A DNA stretch of 64,000 nt from Moorena producens 3L (GTDB lineage Bacteria; Cyanobacteriota; Cyanobacteriia; Cyanobacteriales; Coleofasciculaceae). Location: NCBI RefSeq assembly GCF_000211815.1, contig NZ_GL890815.1:1-64000 (forward strand). The letters are read 5' to 3'. Shown here one piece after another: positions 23,800-32,999 of the stretch. Made by a program: the position numbers and the translations under genes. Below the pieces are notes generated by a model. The model was given only the letters and a program-made list of their open reading frames with translations, was not told where the DNA came from and did no database searches. How positions within the stretch are numbered: the stretch's first letter is position 1; each line of letters opens with the position of its first letter.

Positions 23800-24549
23800 T
23801 GAGATCAATCTTCCTCAACACATCAATAGTCTGAACAGCCAGGATTATCAAATGCTGTAGCTTCTGGCTGACTACTACAGACGTTGCATGATATCAAAAG
23901 TTTCAGCATCGAAATAATCTTGGTCGCGATTCCAAGGTAAGCATGCAGGCGTCAGCTATTAGCTATCAGAAGTTATCTCTAGGTACTTATAGCAGTTCTC
24001 AATTGAGCTATCCTCACTATGAGGTACACAAGATTTTTTCCCTGTTCCCTAAAACCAAGGAATTTCTACCTCACCCAATTGAAAACTGCTTTCAGAAAAT
24101 CCTGTTGCATAAAAAATTACCAAAAGGCTGAGAAGTATATAGGGATGTGTCCAAGAGGCGCGACCCAAGAGGCGCGACCCCGTAATTTAATTCTTCAAGC
24201 GGAAAGCGCGCCTTAGGCAGTTTACCTGCCCATTGGAACGCGCGCCTCCCCTGAACTTTTGCGAGAGGTCAAGGGTACTAAGTATGATGCTGGTATCAAG
24301 TGTTAATTCAATTGTTAGGTGCGCTTGACCCATTAAGAATTAAATTCGCCACGGGTCGCACCTGAAGTTAGCATAGATCATCCTCTCATAGTTCATTACC
24401 AGGACTTATGTCAAATCGGGTAACAAACGCAAATGCCCTTATATAGTATCGTGTGTTATCAACCCACCCTAGCGGCAGAGTTTATGGGTAAGTCCTGAGT
24501 AATTGACACAATTGACCGATTATTGCGGTAATCTGGAGTGACACGAAAC
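23800..24549. other. Intergenic region with palindromic repeats
   Basis: No supported gene; two open frames of 62-65 codons near 23943-24216 lack ribosome sites and run through repeats. The 3' two-thirds holds the two palindromic repeats listed next, which face each other across about 100 bp and could form a large cruciform. Confidence 0.65.
24171..24363. repeat. Pair of inverted 42-47-nt palindromic repeats
   Basis: Copies at 24171-24212 (outer arms GGCGCG/CGCGCC) and 24317-24363 (AGGTGCG/CGCACCT) belong to the family also seen at 5990-6033, sharing GCGAC-CC...AATTTAATTC...GG and AAAGCGC in opposite orientations. A partial extra arm (GAGGCGCGACC) lies at 24155. Confidence 0.7.
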
Positions 24550-26043
24550 ATGCTTAAAACTATACTTATCAACTCTCAAACCAACGAGTTACAGGAAAAA
24601 ACTCTGAAACCGGAAACTGGGATTCAAGGTGAGTATCTTATTGGTCGTCACCCGAGTTGTGACCTAGTTCTGGATAGTCCTGTAGTGAGTCGTGTACATG
24701 CCAGAATCCTATGCCAAGGGAGAAAGTATTACTTTGCTGACCTCGGTAGCACCGATGGCTCTCGGATCAATAATGAGGAGATGGATGTTAACCAGAACTG
24801 GCTCCTGAGGGAACAGGATATTATCCGCATCGGTGACTTTGTCCTGCTGGTCAAAGAACTACAGCTGTATGATTCTAACCAGGAACAGAAGCCAGTGGTA
24901 GATGACAATAGCACTGGGATGAAGCGGTGGACTAAGGGTAAGATTACTGTCCGCTGTATACAGATCATTGATCAGACCCATGATGTCAAGACCTTTCGCT
25001 TTGTCGCTGACCCGCCAATGTTGTTCAGCTACAAGCCAGGTCAGTTCGTCACTCTGGATTTGGATATTGATGGCAAAGCAGTTAAGCGTTCCTACTCCAT
25101 CTCGTCAGCCCCCTCACGTCCTTATACTTTGGAAATTACCGTCAAGCGAGTGCCAGCACCAGCGGATGCTCCTAATGTACCAGCGGGTTTGGTGTCTAAC
25201 TGGTTGCACGACAACATCAAAGTTGGATCCGAGGTAAGATTAAATGGCCCAATGGGGAAATTTACCTGTGCTGACCATTCTGCTAATAAACTGCTGTTCA
25301 TTTCAGCAGGTAGCGGGATTACTCCGATGATGTCCATGTCTGAGTGGCTTTGTGACATTGGGGCTGATGTGGATGTGGTTTTTGTCCACAGCGCTCGTAG
25401 CCCAAAAGATATCATCTTCCGTCAGAAATTAGAGTTGATGGCGGCTTTGCACCCCAACTTTAAGCCTGCTATTACCACCACTCGTCCAGAACTAGACCAA
25501 GCTTGGTGGGGTTATATCGGAAGACTTAATCAAGCCATGCTGGAAGAGATGGCTCCTGATTTTCGCGATCGCATTATTTATGTCTGTGGTCCGAATCCCT
25601 TTATGGCAGGGGTGAAAGCCATGCTAGCCGGTCTAGACTTCCCGATGGAGAACTACTATGAAGAGAGTTTTGGTGGCAAAAAGCCCTCAAAAAAGACAGC
25701 AGCAGCACCGACTCCTGAACCAGTCAAAGCAGAAGGTCGTCCTAAACTACAGTTAGTGAAATCACCATCAACCTGTTCAGAACCAACTGTAGTCTTTGCT
25801 AAGTCTGGGAAAGAAGTCACCTGTGATGCAGAGGATGTGATCCTAGATGTGGCGGAACAAGAAGGGGTGGCATTACCAAGCGGTTGCCGCATGGGAGCCT
25901 GTGGTGCTTGTAAGCAAAAGCTTCTAAAAGGGAAAGTAGAGTATGACGAGGAACCTGATGCTCTCGAAGAGGATGAACGGAAGGAAGGCATGATTTTGAC
26001 TTGTGTGGCTCATCCTGTCGGACAAGTGGTAGTTAGCGCTTGA
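24550..26043 (+). CDS. FHA domain fused to FAD/NAD(P) oxidoreductase and 2Fe-2S ferredoxin
   Basis: A 497-aa three-part protein. Residues 20-90 are an FHA phosphothreonine-binding domain (IGRHPSCDLVL, VSRVHARI, STDGSRIN). Residues 120-345 are a ferredoxin-reductase-like module with FAD motif RSYSISSAP and NAD(P) motif SAGSGITPMMSM and YVCGPNPFM. Residues 415-497 are a plant-type 2Fe-2S domain with CRMGACGACKQK and a fourth Cys in LTCVAHP. The last two modules match HCP reductase (Hcr) and related electron-transfer proteins. The FHA addition suggests control by phosphorylation. ATG 24550 is preferred over GTG 24538, which abuts its own ribosome site. Confidence 0.88.
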   Translation: MLKTILINSQTNELQEKTLKPETGIQGEYLIGRHPSCDLVLDSPVVSRVHARILCQGRKYYFADLGSTDGSRINNEEMDVNQNWLLREQDIIRIGDFVLLVKELQLYDSNQEQKPVVDDNSTGMKRWTKGKITVRCIQIIDQTHDVKTFRFVADPPMLFSYKPGQFVTLDLDIDGKAVKRSYSISSAPSRPYTLEITVKRVPAPADAPNVPAGLVSNWLHDNIKVGSEVRLNGPMGKFTCADHSANKLLFISAGSGITPMMSMSEWLCDIGADVDVVFVHSARSPKDIIFRQKLELMAALHPNFKPAITTTRPELDQAWWGYIGRLNQAMLEEMAPDFRDRIIYVCGPNPFMAGVKAMLAGLDFPMENYYEESFGGKKPSKKTAAAPTPEPVKAEGRPKLQLVKSPSTCSEPTVVFAKSGKEVTCDAEDVILDVAEQEGVALPSGCRMGACGACKQKLLKGKVEYDEEPDALEEDERKEGMILTCVAHPVGQVVVSA

Positions 26044-26322
26044 GCTATAGCAGTTCTCAATTCGGTGAGGTACTTTCGTCCTAGGTTTTAGGGAGTCGGG
26101 AGTCGGGAGTCGGGAGTACCTTATACATTATCTGTCTTTTACAACAGTCATCTTTTCGCTTTTTGTCACATAACGTGAATAATTTTTGATTGGCGCACGT
26201 TGCATGTAGTTTGGCGTAACTTGCTAGTGAAATTTCCCCCTTCGTTAGTATAGGATCAAACTGAATCGACATTCAAGCATGAATTGTCATAGTCAAATAA
26301 CAAAAATTAGTTTGAATCCAAA

Positions 26323-27138
26323 ATGAGTAAGACAATTTTAATTACAGGAGCAAGCAGCGGTATTGGAAAAGCAACTGCAAAATTGTTCCAGGAAAAAGGT
26401 TGGAACGTGGTTGCAACCATGAGAAGTCCAGAACAGGAAACAGAACTAACCACCCTTGATAATGTATTGGTGACAAGACTAGATGTTTTAGACCAAAATT
26501 CAATTACAAAAGCCATTCAGCTAGGTATTGAAAAGTTCGCTAAAATTGATGTTTTGGTAAATAATGCTGGTTATGGTGCTTTTGGCCCTTTAGAAGCAAC
26601 CCCCAGGGAAAAGATAAAAAGACAATTTGATGTTAATGTTATTGGGCTGTTAGATGTAACCAAAGCAATCCTACCCCATTTCAGACAAAATAAAGATGGT
26701 ATATTAATTAATATTTCATCGATTGGTGGCAAAATGACCTTTCCATTATTTTCATTATATAACGGGACTAAATTTGCTGTTGAGGGGATTTCCGAAGGTC
26801 TGAGTTTTGAAATGGAAGCAATTGGCTGCAAAGTGAAAATTATTGAGCCAGGCATTATCAACACTGATTTTGCTGGCCGCTCCCTTGATATGAGCAACGA
26901 TGAAAGCCTAACTGAGTATCAAGAATTAATTGGTAAGCTGTTCAATTCGATGGAATCTTTCCCTGATCAGGCTTCTGAGCCTATTGTTGTCGCTAACGTG
27001 ATTTATGAAGCAGCGACAGACGGCACTGATAAATTGCGATATACTGCTGGCGAAGATGCCAGGATGATGGTTGCTAATCGAAAAGAATTGGATGATAAGA
27101 CGTTTATCCAAGGTATTAAAGAGCAATTTGGCATCTAG
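26323..27138 (+). CDS. SDR-family oxidoreductase
   Basis: A 271-aa classical short-chain dehydrogenase. The cofactor motif is TGASSGIGKATA; the NNAG motif is VNNAGYGAFG; catalytic Ser is in NISSIGGK, Tyr and Lys in YNGTKFAVEG. Basic residues after the second strand (TMRSPEQ) suggest NADP(H). The substrate is not evident. It sits alone between a repeat-containing spacer with gggagtc heptamers (26095-26117) and an HTH gene. Confidence 0.9.
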   Translation: MSKTILITGASSGIGKATAKLFQEKGWNVVATMRSPEQETELTTLDNVLVTRLDVLDQNSITKAIQLGIEKFAKIDVLVNNAGYGAFGPLEATPREKIKRQFDVNVIGLLDVTKAILPHFRQNKDGILINISSIGGKMTFPLFSLYNGTKFAVEGISEGLSFEMEAIGCKVKIIEPGIINTDFAGRSLDMSNDESLTEYQELIGKLFNSMESFPDQASEPIVVANVIYEAATDGTDKLRYTAGEDARMMVANRKELDDKTFIQGIKEQFGI

Positions 27139-27225
27139 TTCAAATAGAGGGTTTATCCTGAAGGGGCGACGAAACAACCTGAAATGCTTGGTATGTAAAG
27201 TTGCGTAGGGATTGAGGTGGGAACC

Positions 27226-27789
27226 ATGATTAAAAATCAAAGACAGTATGACTACAGCCAAGAATTAGTTCGTCAATTTGAATCTGACTTATCTGTTTAT
27301 GACGCTCAAGATGAAGAGCTCAAAAAAAATGATTGTTGGTGGAAGATTAAGCGCGATTCATTACAAAGTCATCTTAATGCTTTAAAAACCGAAGTTGCTG
27401 AAGACGAAACCCTCATCAACCATGACAATCGTACTCCAATTGTTCTGAAACTTGATGATATTAAAAATCTCCCAAAACTTCTGCTCAAAGCTCGTATAGC
27501 TGCTAATCTAAGCCAAAAACAACTGGCGGATATCGCTGGTTTAACCGAGGGAAAAATCATAGACTATGAAGCTAAAGACTACCAAACAGCGAGCCTTATA
27601 GATTTTTTGTTTGTCCTTGATGCCCTGGATATTAAGCTCCAAAAAGGTGAGTTTTTAGTTCCTCTAGATACTCTCAGAATAACCCCAATTACCGCAGAAG
27701 AATTGATGGGTAATACATCTAGTGAAACCTCTCAATCAATTGGGTGCAATAGACTTAAACAGGATCAGAAATGGGTTACCAATCGGTAA
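27226..27789 (+). CDS. XRE-type helix-turn-helix protein
   Basis: A 187-aa protein. ATG at 27226 follows GAGG by 8 nt; a GTG three codons earlier is less likely. The N-terminal 70 residues are charged and helical (DAQDEELKKNDCWWKIKRD). Residues about 78-140 form a Cro/C1-type HTH (LLLKARIAANLSQKQLADIA, LTEGKIIDYE). The layout resembles antitoxins or regulators of type II systems, but no toxin gene adjoins it. Confidence 0.75.
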   Translation: MIKNQRQYDYSQELVRQFESDLSVYDAQDEELKKNDCWWKIKRDSLQSHLNALKTEVAEDETLINHDNRTPIVLKLDDIKNLPKLLLKARIAANLSQKQLADIAGLTEGKIIDYEAKDYQTASLIDFLFVLDALDIKLQKGEFLVPLDTLRITPITAEELMGNTSSETSQSIGCNRLKQDQKWVTNR

Positions 27790-27814
27790 CCCATCAGTTA
27801 CCTATCAGTTGGGA

Positions 27815-29263
27815 TCATGCAACCTGAAGCAATGACTCCTTCAAGCGAGTTTGGTCAAACCCTTGCTGATGAAGCAATACCCAGGATTCGATCAAATCAG
27901 GACCATTGACATCCCCAGTTAGTGCAGCACGAAGCGATCGCATAACCAATCCTTTCTTGACCTTTTGCGCTTTTGTGACTTGGTTAATAATCTGCTTAGC
28001 TTCCTCTGGACTCAGCTGTTGGTAATTACCCAGTTGCTCAAGAATAGCTTGCACCACCTCACTAGCACCAGCTTTTTTCAGCTGCTCTACGGCCTGCTCA
28101 GTGTACTCAACTGACTCAGTAAAGAACATCCGAGTCATCTCTACTGCTTCTGGCAAGCGAGTCAAACTTGGCCCAATCATAGCAGTCAACCGTTCCAGCC
28201 AAGGGCGATTTTCCACAGGATCACAGTTGTGCCCAGCACTTTCCCAGTAGGGAATCAACAAGTCCACTAACTCAGATGCACTGATCTGGTGGATATATTG
28301 ACTATTAATCCAATCCAGCTTAGCCCAGTCAAACTTTGCCCCAGCTGGGTTAACCCGTTCAAAACCGAACTTTTGAGCGGCTTGAGCCAAGGTAAAGATT
28401 TCCTGAGTGGAATCAGGGGGAGACCATCCCAGCAATGTCATATAATTAACCATCGCCTCAGGGGTAAAGCCCATGGCTTTGAAGTCAAAAATAGAGGTTA
28501 CACCATCGCGCTTGGATAGCTTCCGTCCCTCATGGTTAAGAATCAGAGGTGTATGGGAAAATTCTGGGACTACACTCCCTAGGGCTTCATAGAGCAAAAT
28601 CTGTTTAGCAGTATTAGCAATATGGTCTTCACCGCGAATGACATGGGTAATCTGCATATCAATGTCATCCACCACCACAGCTAGGTTGTAGAGAGGCTGA
28701 CCGATATCATTCTCTTGAGATGCCCTAGCAATCACCATATCACCCCCAAGGTCACTCCCTTTCCAGGTGACTTTACCTCGGACTAGATCATTCCAGACAA
28801 TCTCCCGGTCATTATCAATCATAAAGCGGATCACCGGCTTGCGCCCTTCCGCCTCAAATGCTGCTTGTTGTTCTGGTGTCAGATTTCGATGGCGATTGTC
28901 ATAGCGGGGGGCTTCTTTTCTTGCCTTTTGAGCTTCCCGCAGTTGTTCTAGTTCCTCAGCTGTGGTGTAGCAGCGATAAGCCAATCCCTGGTCTAAGAGT
29001 TGTTGAATAGCAGCACTATAAAGGTCAAGACGTTGGGATTGGAAAAATGGTCCTTCGTCCCACTCCAGTCCCAGCCAACTTAAACCATCGAGGATATTTT
29101 GGGTATATTCCTCTCGCGATCGCGTTTGGTCGGTGTCTTCAATGCGCAGAATAAACTTACCGCTGTGGCGACAGGCAAATAGCCAGTTAAATACAGCGGT
29201 TCTAGCGGTACCAATGTGTAAATTTCCGGTTGGACTTGGGGCAATACGGACTCTAACTGTCAC
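27815..29263 (-). CDS. gltX: Glutamyl-tRNA synthetase
   Basis: A 482-aa class I synthetase charging tRNA-Glu (and, in cyanobacteria, tRNA-Gln for later amidation). The HIGH motif is PSPTGNLHIGTA and the KMSKS motif is KLSKRDG. The length is full. It is convergent with the HTH gene, and tRNA-Asp lies about 130 bp upstream on the same strand. Confidence 0.97.
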   Translation of the reverse strand: MTVRVRIAPSPTGNLHIGTARTAVFNWLFACRHSGKFILRIEDTDQTRSREEYTQNILDGLSWLGLEWDEGPFFQSQRLDLYSAAIQQLLDQGLAYRCYTTAEELEQLREAQKARKEAPRYDNRHRNLTPEQQAAFEAEGRKPVIRFMIDNDREIVWNDLVRGKVTWKGSDLGGDMVIARASQENDIGQPLYNLAVVVDDIDMQITHVIRGEDHIANTAKQILLYEALGSVVPEFSHTPLILNHEGRKLSKRDGVTSIFDFKAMGFTPEAMVNYMTLLGWSPPDSTQEIFTLAQAAQKFGFERVNPAGAKFDWAKLDWINSQYIHQISASELVDLLIPYWESAGHNCDPVENRPWLERLTAMIGPSLTRLPEAVEMTRMFFTESVEYTEQAVEQLKKAGASEVVQAILEQLGNYQQLSPEEAKQIINQVTKAQKVKKGLVMRSLRAALTGDVNGPDLIESWVLLHQQGFDQTRLKESLLQVA

Positions 29264-29393
29264 AGCTGATTGCTAAGAACCTAATTACTATAGTCTTTTC
29301 GTCTCTATTGTACCTGCAACAATCAACTACTCCGACTAGATCATCTTCAGGATCATCTTTAGGAGGAGTCGATAGTATCCTACATTTCTTCTA

Positions 29394-29467
29394 CGGGACT
29401 GACGGGGCTCGAACCCGCAACTTCCGCCGTGACAGGGCGGTGCTCTAACCAATTGAACTACAGTCCC
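29394..29467 (-). tRNA. tRNA-Asp (anticodon GTC)
   Basis: A complete 74-nt cloverleaf on the minus strand: acceptor GGGACTG/CAGTCCC, D arm TAGTTCAATTGGTTAGAGCA, anticodon stem CCGCC/GGCGG with loop CTGTCAC, T loop TTCGAGC, discriminator G. CCA is not encoded, as is common in cyanobacteria. Confidence 0.96.
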
Positions 29468-29744
29468 AATCTCTGAACCATTTACTATTGTTATCTATGA
29501 CTGGTGTATTTGTCAAGGCTTTTTTTGAAAAAACCGAAAAATACTTTGAGCAGTCACTTTAGAGCTCTGAGCTCTCAGCCGATTTGCCTTGAGCTTACCC
29601 TCGACCAATGACCGAAGGCTCAGTTTATGGCTGTGATCAGTATAACCTATCCCAGGGCTTAAGCAATAGGGTGCGTGAATCAAGCACCCTAGGGCTCACT
29701 ATTTTTTTTCAAGACCAAAAACCTTATTTACTACTATGGCAGAA

Positions 29745-30008
29745 TCACCATTCTCTTTTGGTGTTGGAGACTTTTGAGATTAAGATTGCCTCTGAAGCTG
29801 TTCTGCTGAATGGATAAAATCGTTCCAGGCTAAGAATTAATAGGAGCATCAAAACCTGTACTGGCCAAGGTGCCATAGCAAAACCAAATATTAGACAGAC
29901 AATGGTACTGCCTACTCCCAATAGGCGAGGGATTTCGTGAGAGACTCTCCAAGATATCAAGATGCTCCCTAGGGCAGTTACCAAAAGAATTAGAAAAAGT
30001 GGAAGCAT
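29745..30008 (-). CDS. Small two-to-three-TM membrane protein
   Basis: An 87-aa hydrophobic protein. ATG 30008 has AAGAGG 7-8 nt upstream; an in-frame GTG at 30017 overlaps the ribosome site. Membrane helices are at about 3-20, 32-52 and 52-65. The tail (SRTASEAILISKVSNTKREW) is polar and basic. No family recognised. An overlapping plus-strand frame at 29608-29817 is judged a shadow. Confidence 0.6.
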   Translation of the reverse strand: MLPLFLILLVTALGSILISWRVSHEIPRLLGVGSTIVCLIFGFAMAPWPVQVLMLLLILSLERFYPFSRTASEAILISKVSNTKREW

Positions 30009-30211
30009 ATTAATCACCTCTTATCAAATAAATTTTAGACCTCAATAAATTCTAGACCTCTAAATTCTAGACCTCTTAAAATTCTAGAGAGGGCTCCCCT
30101 CCATCCAATGATGGCGAAAGCCCCCTTTAGATTTAATTTAGCATCTACCTATACATTGTGTGTGTCAGCTAGATTACAAAATCTAATAACTTAATAAATT
30201 GTTGCATAACT

Positions 30212-31789
30212 TCATGCTAAGTTTTGAAAGTTAATCGTATTGGGCAAAGTGTTGGGCAAAGTGTTGGACAAAGTGTTGGACAAAAAGTTGACTAGCCACT
30301 CCTTGAGGTGATATGTAGCGCGGCAGTCATCTTCATTGTAGCGCTGGATCATTTCGAGAATAGAGTGATTGCCTGTTTGTAACCACTGGTCATACAAACA
30401 CACAGATTGGGAGCCAGTCATATCGGGGTCTCGCCACTCAAAGCCCAAGCATCTCGCCAAATTTTTCAGAGAATAACTCTCCACTGGCATGGTCACAGTA
30501 TCAATAACTATTTGATGAACATCCACGAAACGATTTAGCAGGGGTTTAACTATCTGTCGTGGAGTTTGGTAAAGGGTTGCTAAGCGCTTGACCGTGTCAA
30601 CTTCATACTTGGAAAAATGGAAGATTGGGGCATCTGGATAACGCTCAACTAAGTCTAAAAATTGTAGCCAGATGAATCCTTCTTGCCAAGAATGTTCTGC
30701 GAATAGGTTATGGAAAGTCTCTGTTTCAGTGCGTCGATCAATCACCAACACCCCTAGCAAATACTCCAGGGGCAAATCAGGCTGTGCTTCAATATCAAAA
30801 TAAAGCTCAACAGATGCTGTCGGTAAAGAGTCTTGATTCGGGAGGTCTGCCGAGATTTTGGCATTACCATTCCCTCGCTCTAGTTGTTCGTATTCAAGTA
30901 TACTAAAGTAATGTTTGGGATAAAGCAGCACCCGGTTTTGTACCTGAGATTGGGCTTGCTGCACCAACTGGAAAGCTACTGAGCTACCAAAGCTGGGCTC
31001 TAATTCAGTAATCGTAGACGTGGCTAAGGATTCGATTGTGGTTACTCCCAAAGCCTCCAAATCCCGATAGCGGCTGGGTGTTACTCCAGGCAATAGGGAA
31101 ATGTGCTCCACAGATTTAGCGATCGCATAACAACTGTGATACCAACAGCAAAGACTACACCGCTGACGGGAAATGAACACCTCTGGTTCTTGTCGCTGCA
31201 ATAGAGTCTCAATACATTCCGATAGCAGTTGTTCCATCAGTGGCACCCATCGTTCTATTACCACGGTGTAGCACTTTTGGTTACGCAAAATTAATGAGCC
31301 AGTGGTGGGCCAATGTCCTTGTACTGCTGCTAACAGCTGAGCACGAAAAGCAGTAAGGATTTTATACTCTGGCTTGGGTCGTTTGCTGAGCTTAATGGTG
31401 GTGGGAACATAGATCCAATCACCAAAATTAGAACGTCCCGGCTGTTTGACCAGCAAATCAGGAAAACATAGCAATGTCACCCCGTCACCAGTTGGCATCA
31501 ACAGTACCCCTCCAGAAATGTACTCCGTCCCTTGTTGCATCAGTTTCAAGGTGGCCTGTGCAGCAGCGTGCCAATCTGTTCTGGGGTAGCGGGGTGAGTG
31601 GTGGGGCACAGTAGCCAGAATCTGTTGTTTATGGTCTCGGCTTTTCTGTTGCAGTTTCAGCAGAAAATCTGAGGGTAGGTCTTGCTCTGTGGGGTCTCCA
31701 TAAATGTCCAAAAACGCTCGACGCCGACAGCGTTTGTAATCTAAAAGTAATGCGTCCGTCAGCAGCATAATTATAGTTTCAGGTGACAT
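30212..31789 (-). CDS. TM0106-family RecB-like nuclease with RNase H-like domain
   Basis: A 525-aa predicted nuclease. The N-terminal half is a RecB/Cas4-like PD-(D/E)xK domain ending in an iron-sulfur-type cysteine cluster (QRCSLCCWYHSCYA). A helix-hairpin-helix segment follows (LLPGVTPSRYRDLEALGV). The C-terminal half is an RNase H-like exonuclease (VELYFDIEAQP, YNEDDCRAT). The first ATG (31787-31789) lies in a sequence shared with an IS200/IS605-type right end; a second ATG at 31766-31768 (MLLTDALLLDYKRC) may be the ancestral start. The 3' end encodes a short NTLSNTLPNTLPNT repeat. Confidence 0.85.
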   Translation of the reverse strand: MSPETIIMLLTDALLLDYKRCRRRAFLDIYGDPTEQDLPSDFLLKLQQKSRDHKQQILATVPHHSPRYPRTDWHAAAQATLKLMQQGTEYISGGVLLMPTGDGVTLLCFPDLLVKQPGRSNFGDWIYVPTTIKLSKRPKPEYKILTAFRAQLLAAVQGHWPTTGSLILRNQKCYTVVIERWVPLMEQLLSECIETLLQRQEPEVFISRQRCSLCCWYHSCYAIAKSVEHISLLPGVTPSRYRDLEALGVTTIESLATSTITELEPSFGSSVAFQLVQQAQSQVQNRVLLYPKHYFSILEYEQLERGNGNAKISADLPNQDSLPTASVELYFDIEAQPDLPLEYLLGVLVIDRRTETETFHNLFAEHSWQEGFIWLQFLDLVERYPDAPIFHFSKYEVDTVKRLATLYQTPRQIVKPLLNRFVDVHQIVIDTVTMPVESYSLKNLARCLGFEWRDPDMTGSQSVCLYDQWLQTGNHSILEMIQRYNEDDCRATYHLKEWLVNFLSNTLSNTLPNTLPNTINFQNLA

Positions 31790-31865
31790 ACTCCCACACT
31801 CACCTTGTCAGGTTGAGTGTGGGCTTCTTACCAACACCAGCCATCGCTATCGGCTTTCGCCGACG
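31785..31865 (-). mobile_element. Orphan IS200/IS605-type right end without tnpB
   Basis: On the minus strand it reads GAAGCCCA, a perfect hairpin (CCCACACTCA/TGAGTGTGGG, 31793-31823), then GGGAGTATGTCAC. The intact tnpB element at 55485 ends with the same order, GAAGCCCA, hairpin, GGGAGTATGTCAC. No tnpB frame remains, so this is a decayed element or an independent omega-RNA gene. The left boundary is unknown. Confidence 0.55.
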
Positions 31866-32602
31866 CGGGGCGCGTTCGGTTACTCGGTAAGCTTTATTAA
31901 CGATACGGGATGCCCCTCCGCACCGGAACAATTAAAAAAAGTTCTTTTTTTTACTTAGCAGGTGGCGGTTAGCTCTTAATTTGTTTTCCCTACTATTTTC
32001 AGTATAACGTTTTTCAGGCTGTTTATCAGAGTTCCTGTCCGGGATTCATCCCTGGAGACGAAACCTTAGGATAGTGGAGCCAAAATCGGCAAAGTTTTAA
32101 CCCTTTTACGCATAACCGACTAACCATAAAGGCGACCCTATCCTTACGGTAACTTTAAACACTCATGGCGTAGCATTGAGGTGTGGGGCATAAGAGCGGA
32201 GGAAGCTAACCCCCCATGGCTAGTGATACTCGCCGCTAGGCGTAAGATATCACCAGCCATGCAGGATGAATTAATCCGGTCAACCCGGATTGATTGATCA
32301 ATCCAGGGTTTATCCCGCTTTTATTAATTTATGTAAATTTACCGAAACATTGACTGAGCAACCAGGGATTACTTAACAATTATTTACATAAAGGCTTGAT
32401 TTAATTTTACCGAATCCCACCGCCCAAAAGTCTAGTAATCACGGGCTTTCGCTCTCTAATCAAGGGTAATCAAAGCAAGACTGGCAACGGAATCGACTTT
32501 TCCAAAAAAATTAATTATGAGACCGTGCTGGTAAAATCTTTATAAAAGATTAAATCTTTAAGAGATCACTGTAAGAGTCTATCAAAAACAGGAGAACACA
32601 AA
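31866..32602. other. Long non-coding region before psaK
   Basis: No protein gene. The first part probably belongs to the decayed transposon above. It has several dyads, such as ATCCGGTCAACCCGGAT near 32274 and GATTGATTGATCAATC near 32290. The last 100 bp should hold the psaK promoter and leader; AGGAGA at 32590 is the psaK ribosome site. Confidence 0.55.
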
Positions 32603-32872
32603 TTGACTTACTCAATCTTGCTTGCTGCTGCATCTGCCGTTCCCAACACCCTGGAATGGAGCCCGACAGTCGGAATCATCATGATTGTCTGCAATGTCCT
32701 AGCGATTGCCTTCGGAAAAGCTACTATCCAGAATCCTAGCGCAGGTCCGGCATTGCCTATGCCTGAGTTCTTCGGTGGCATGGGTCTTCCCGCCCTACTG
32801 GCAACCACCAGCTTCGGTCACATCCTAGGACTAGGCACTATCTTAGGATTGGCTAACATGGGGATTATCTAG
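32603..32872 (+). CDS. psaK: Photosystem I subunit PsaK
   Basis: An 89-aa thylakoid membrane protein at the PSI periphery, with two transmembrane helices (GIIMIVCNVLAIAFGKATI and FGHILGLGTILGLANMGII) and the conserved loop LPMPEFFGGMGLPALLATTS. The start is TTG at 32603, supported by AGGAGA 8 nt upstream and by no nearer ATG. A short presequence is typical of cyanobacterial PsaK. Confidence 0.95.
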   Translation: MTYSILLAAASAVPNTLEWSPTVGIIMIVCNVLAIAFGKATIQNPSAGPALPMPEFFGGMGLPALLATTSFGHILGLGTILGLANMGII

Positions 32873-32999
32873 AAGTTAGTAGCTGTGGGGTATAGGGCGA
32901 ACGGGAGTAGAGATGATGGTCAGGTTGAGCCAGAGGTGATGACTCAGAGCAGATTCTCACCCGGTCACCCTACACTCGGTCACCCTCTAGCCGATCACC

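Noticed and set aside
23943..24216. Two short ORFs between the repeat protein and the FHA fusion
   Set aside because: They run through dispersed repeats and lack ribosome sites.
29608..29817. 69-codon plus-strand ORF
   Set aside because: It overlaps the better-supported minus-strand membrane-protein gene and lacks a ribosome site.
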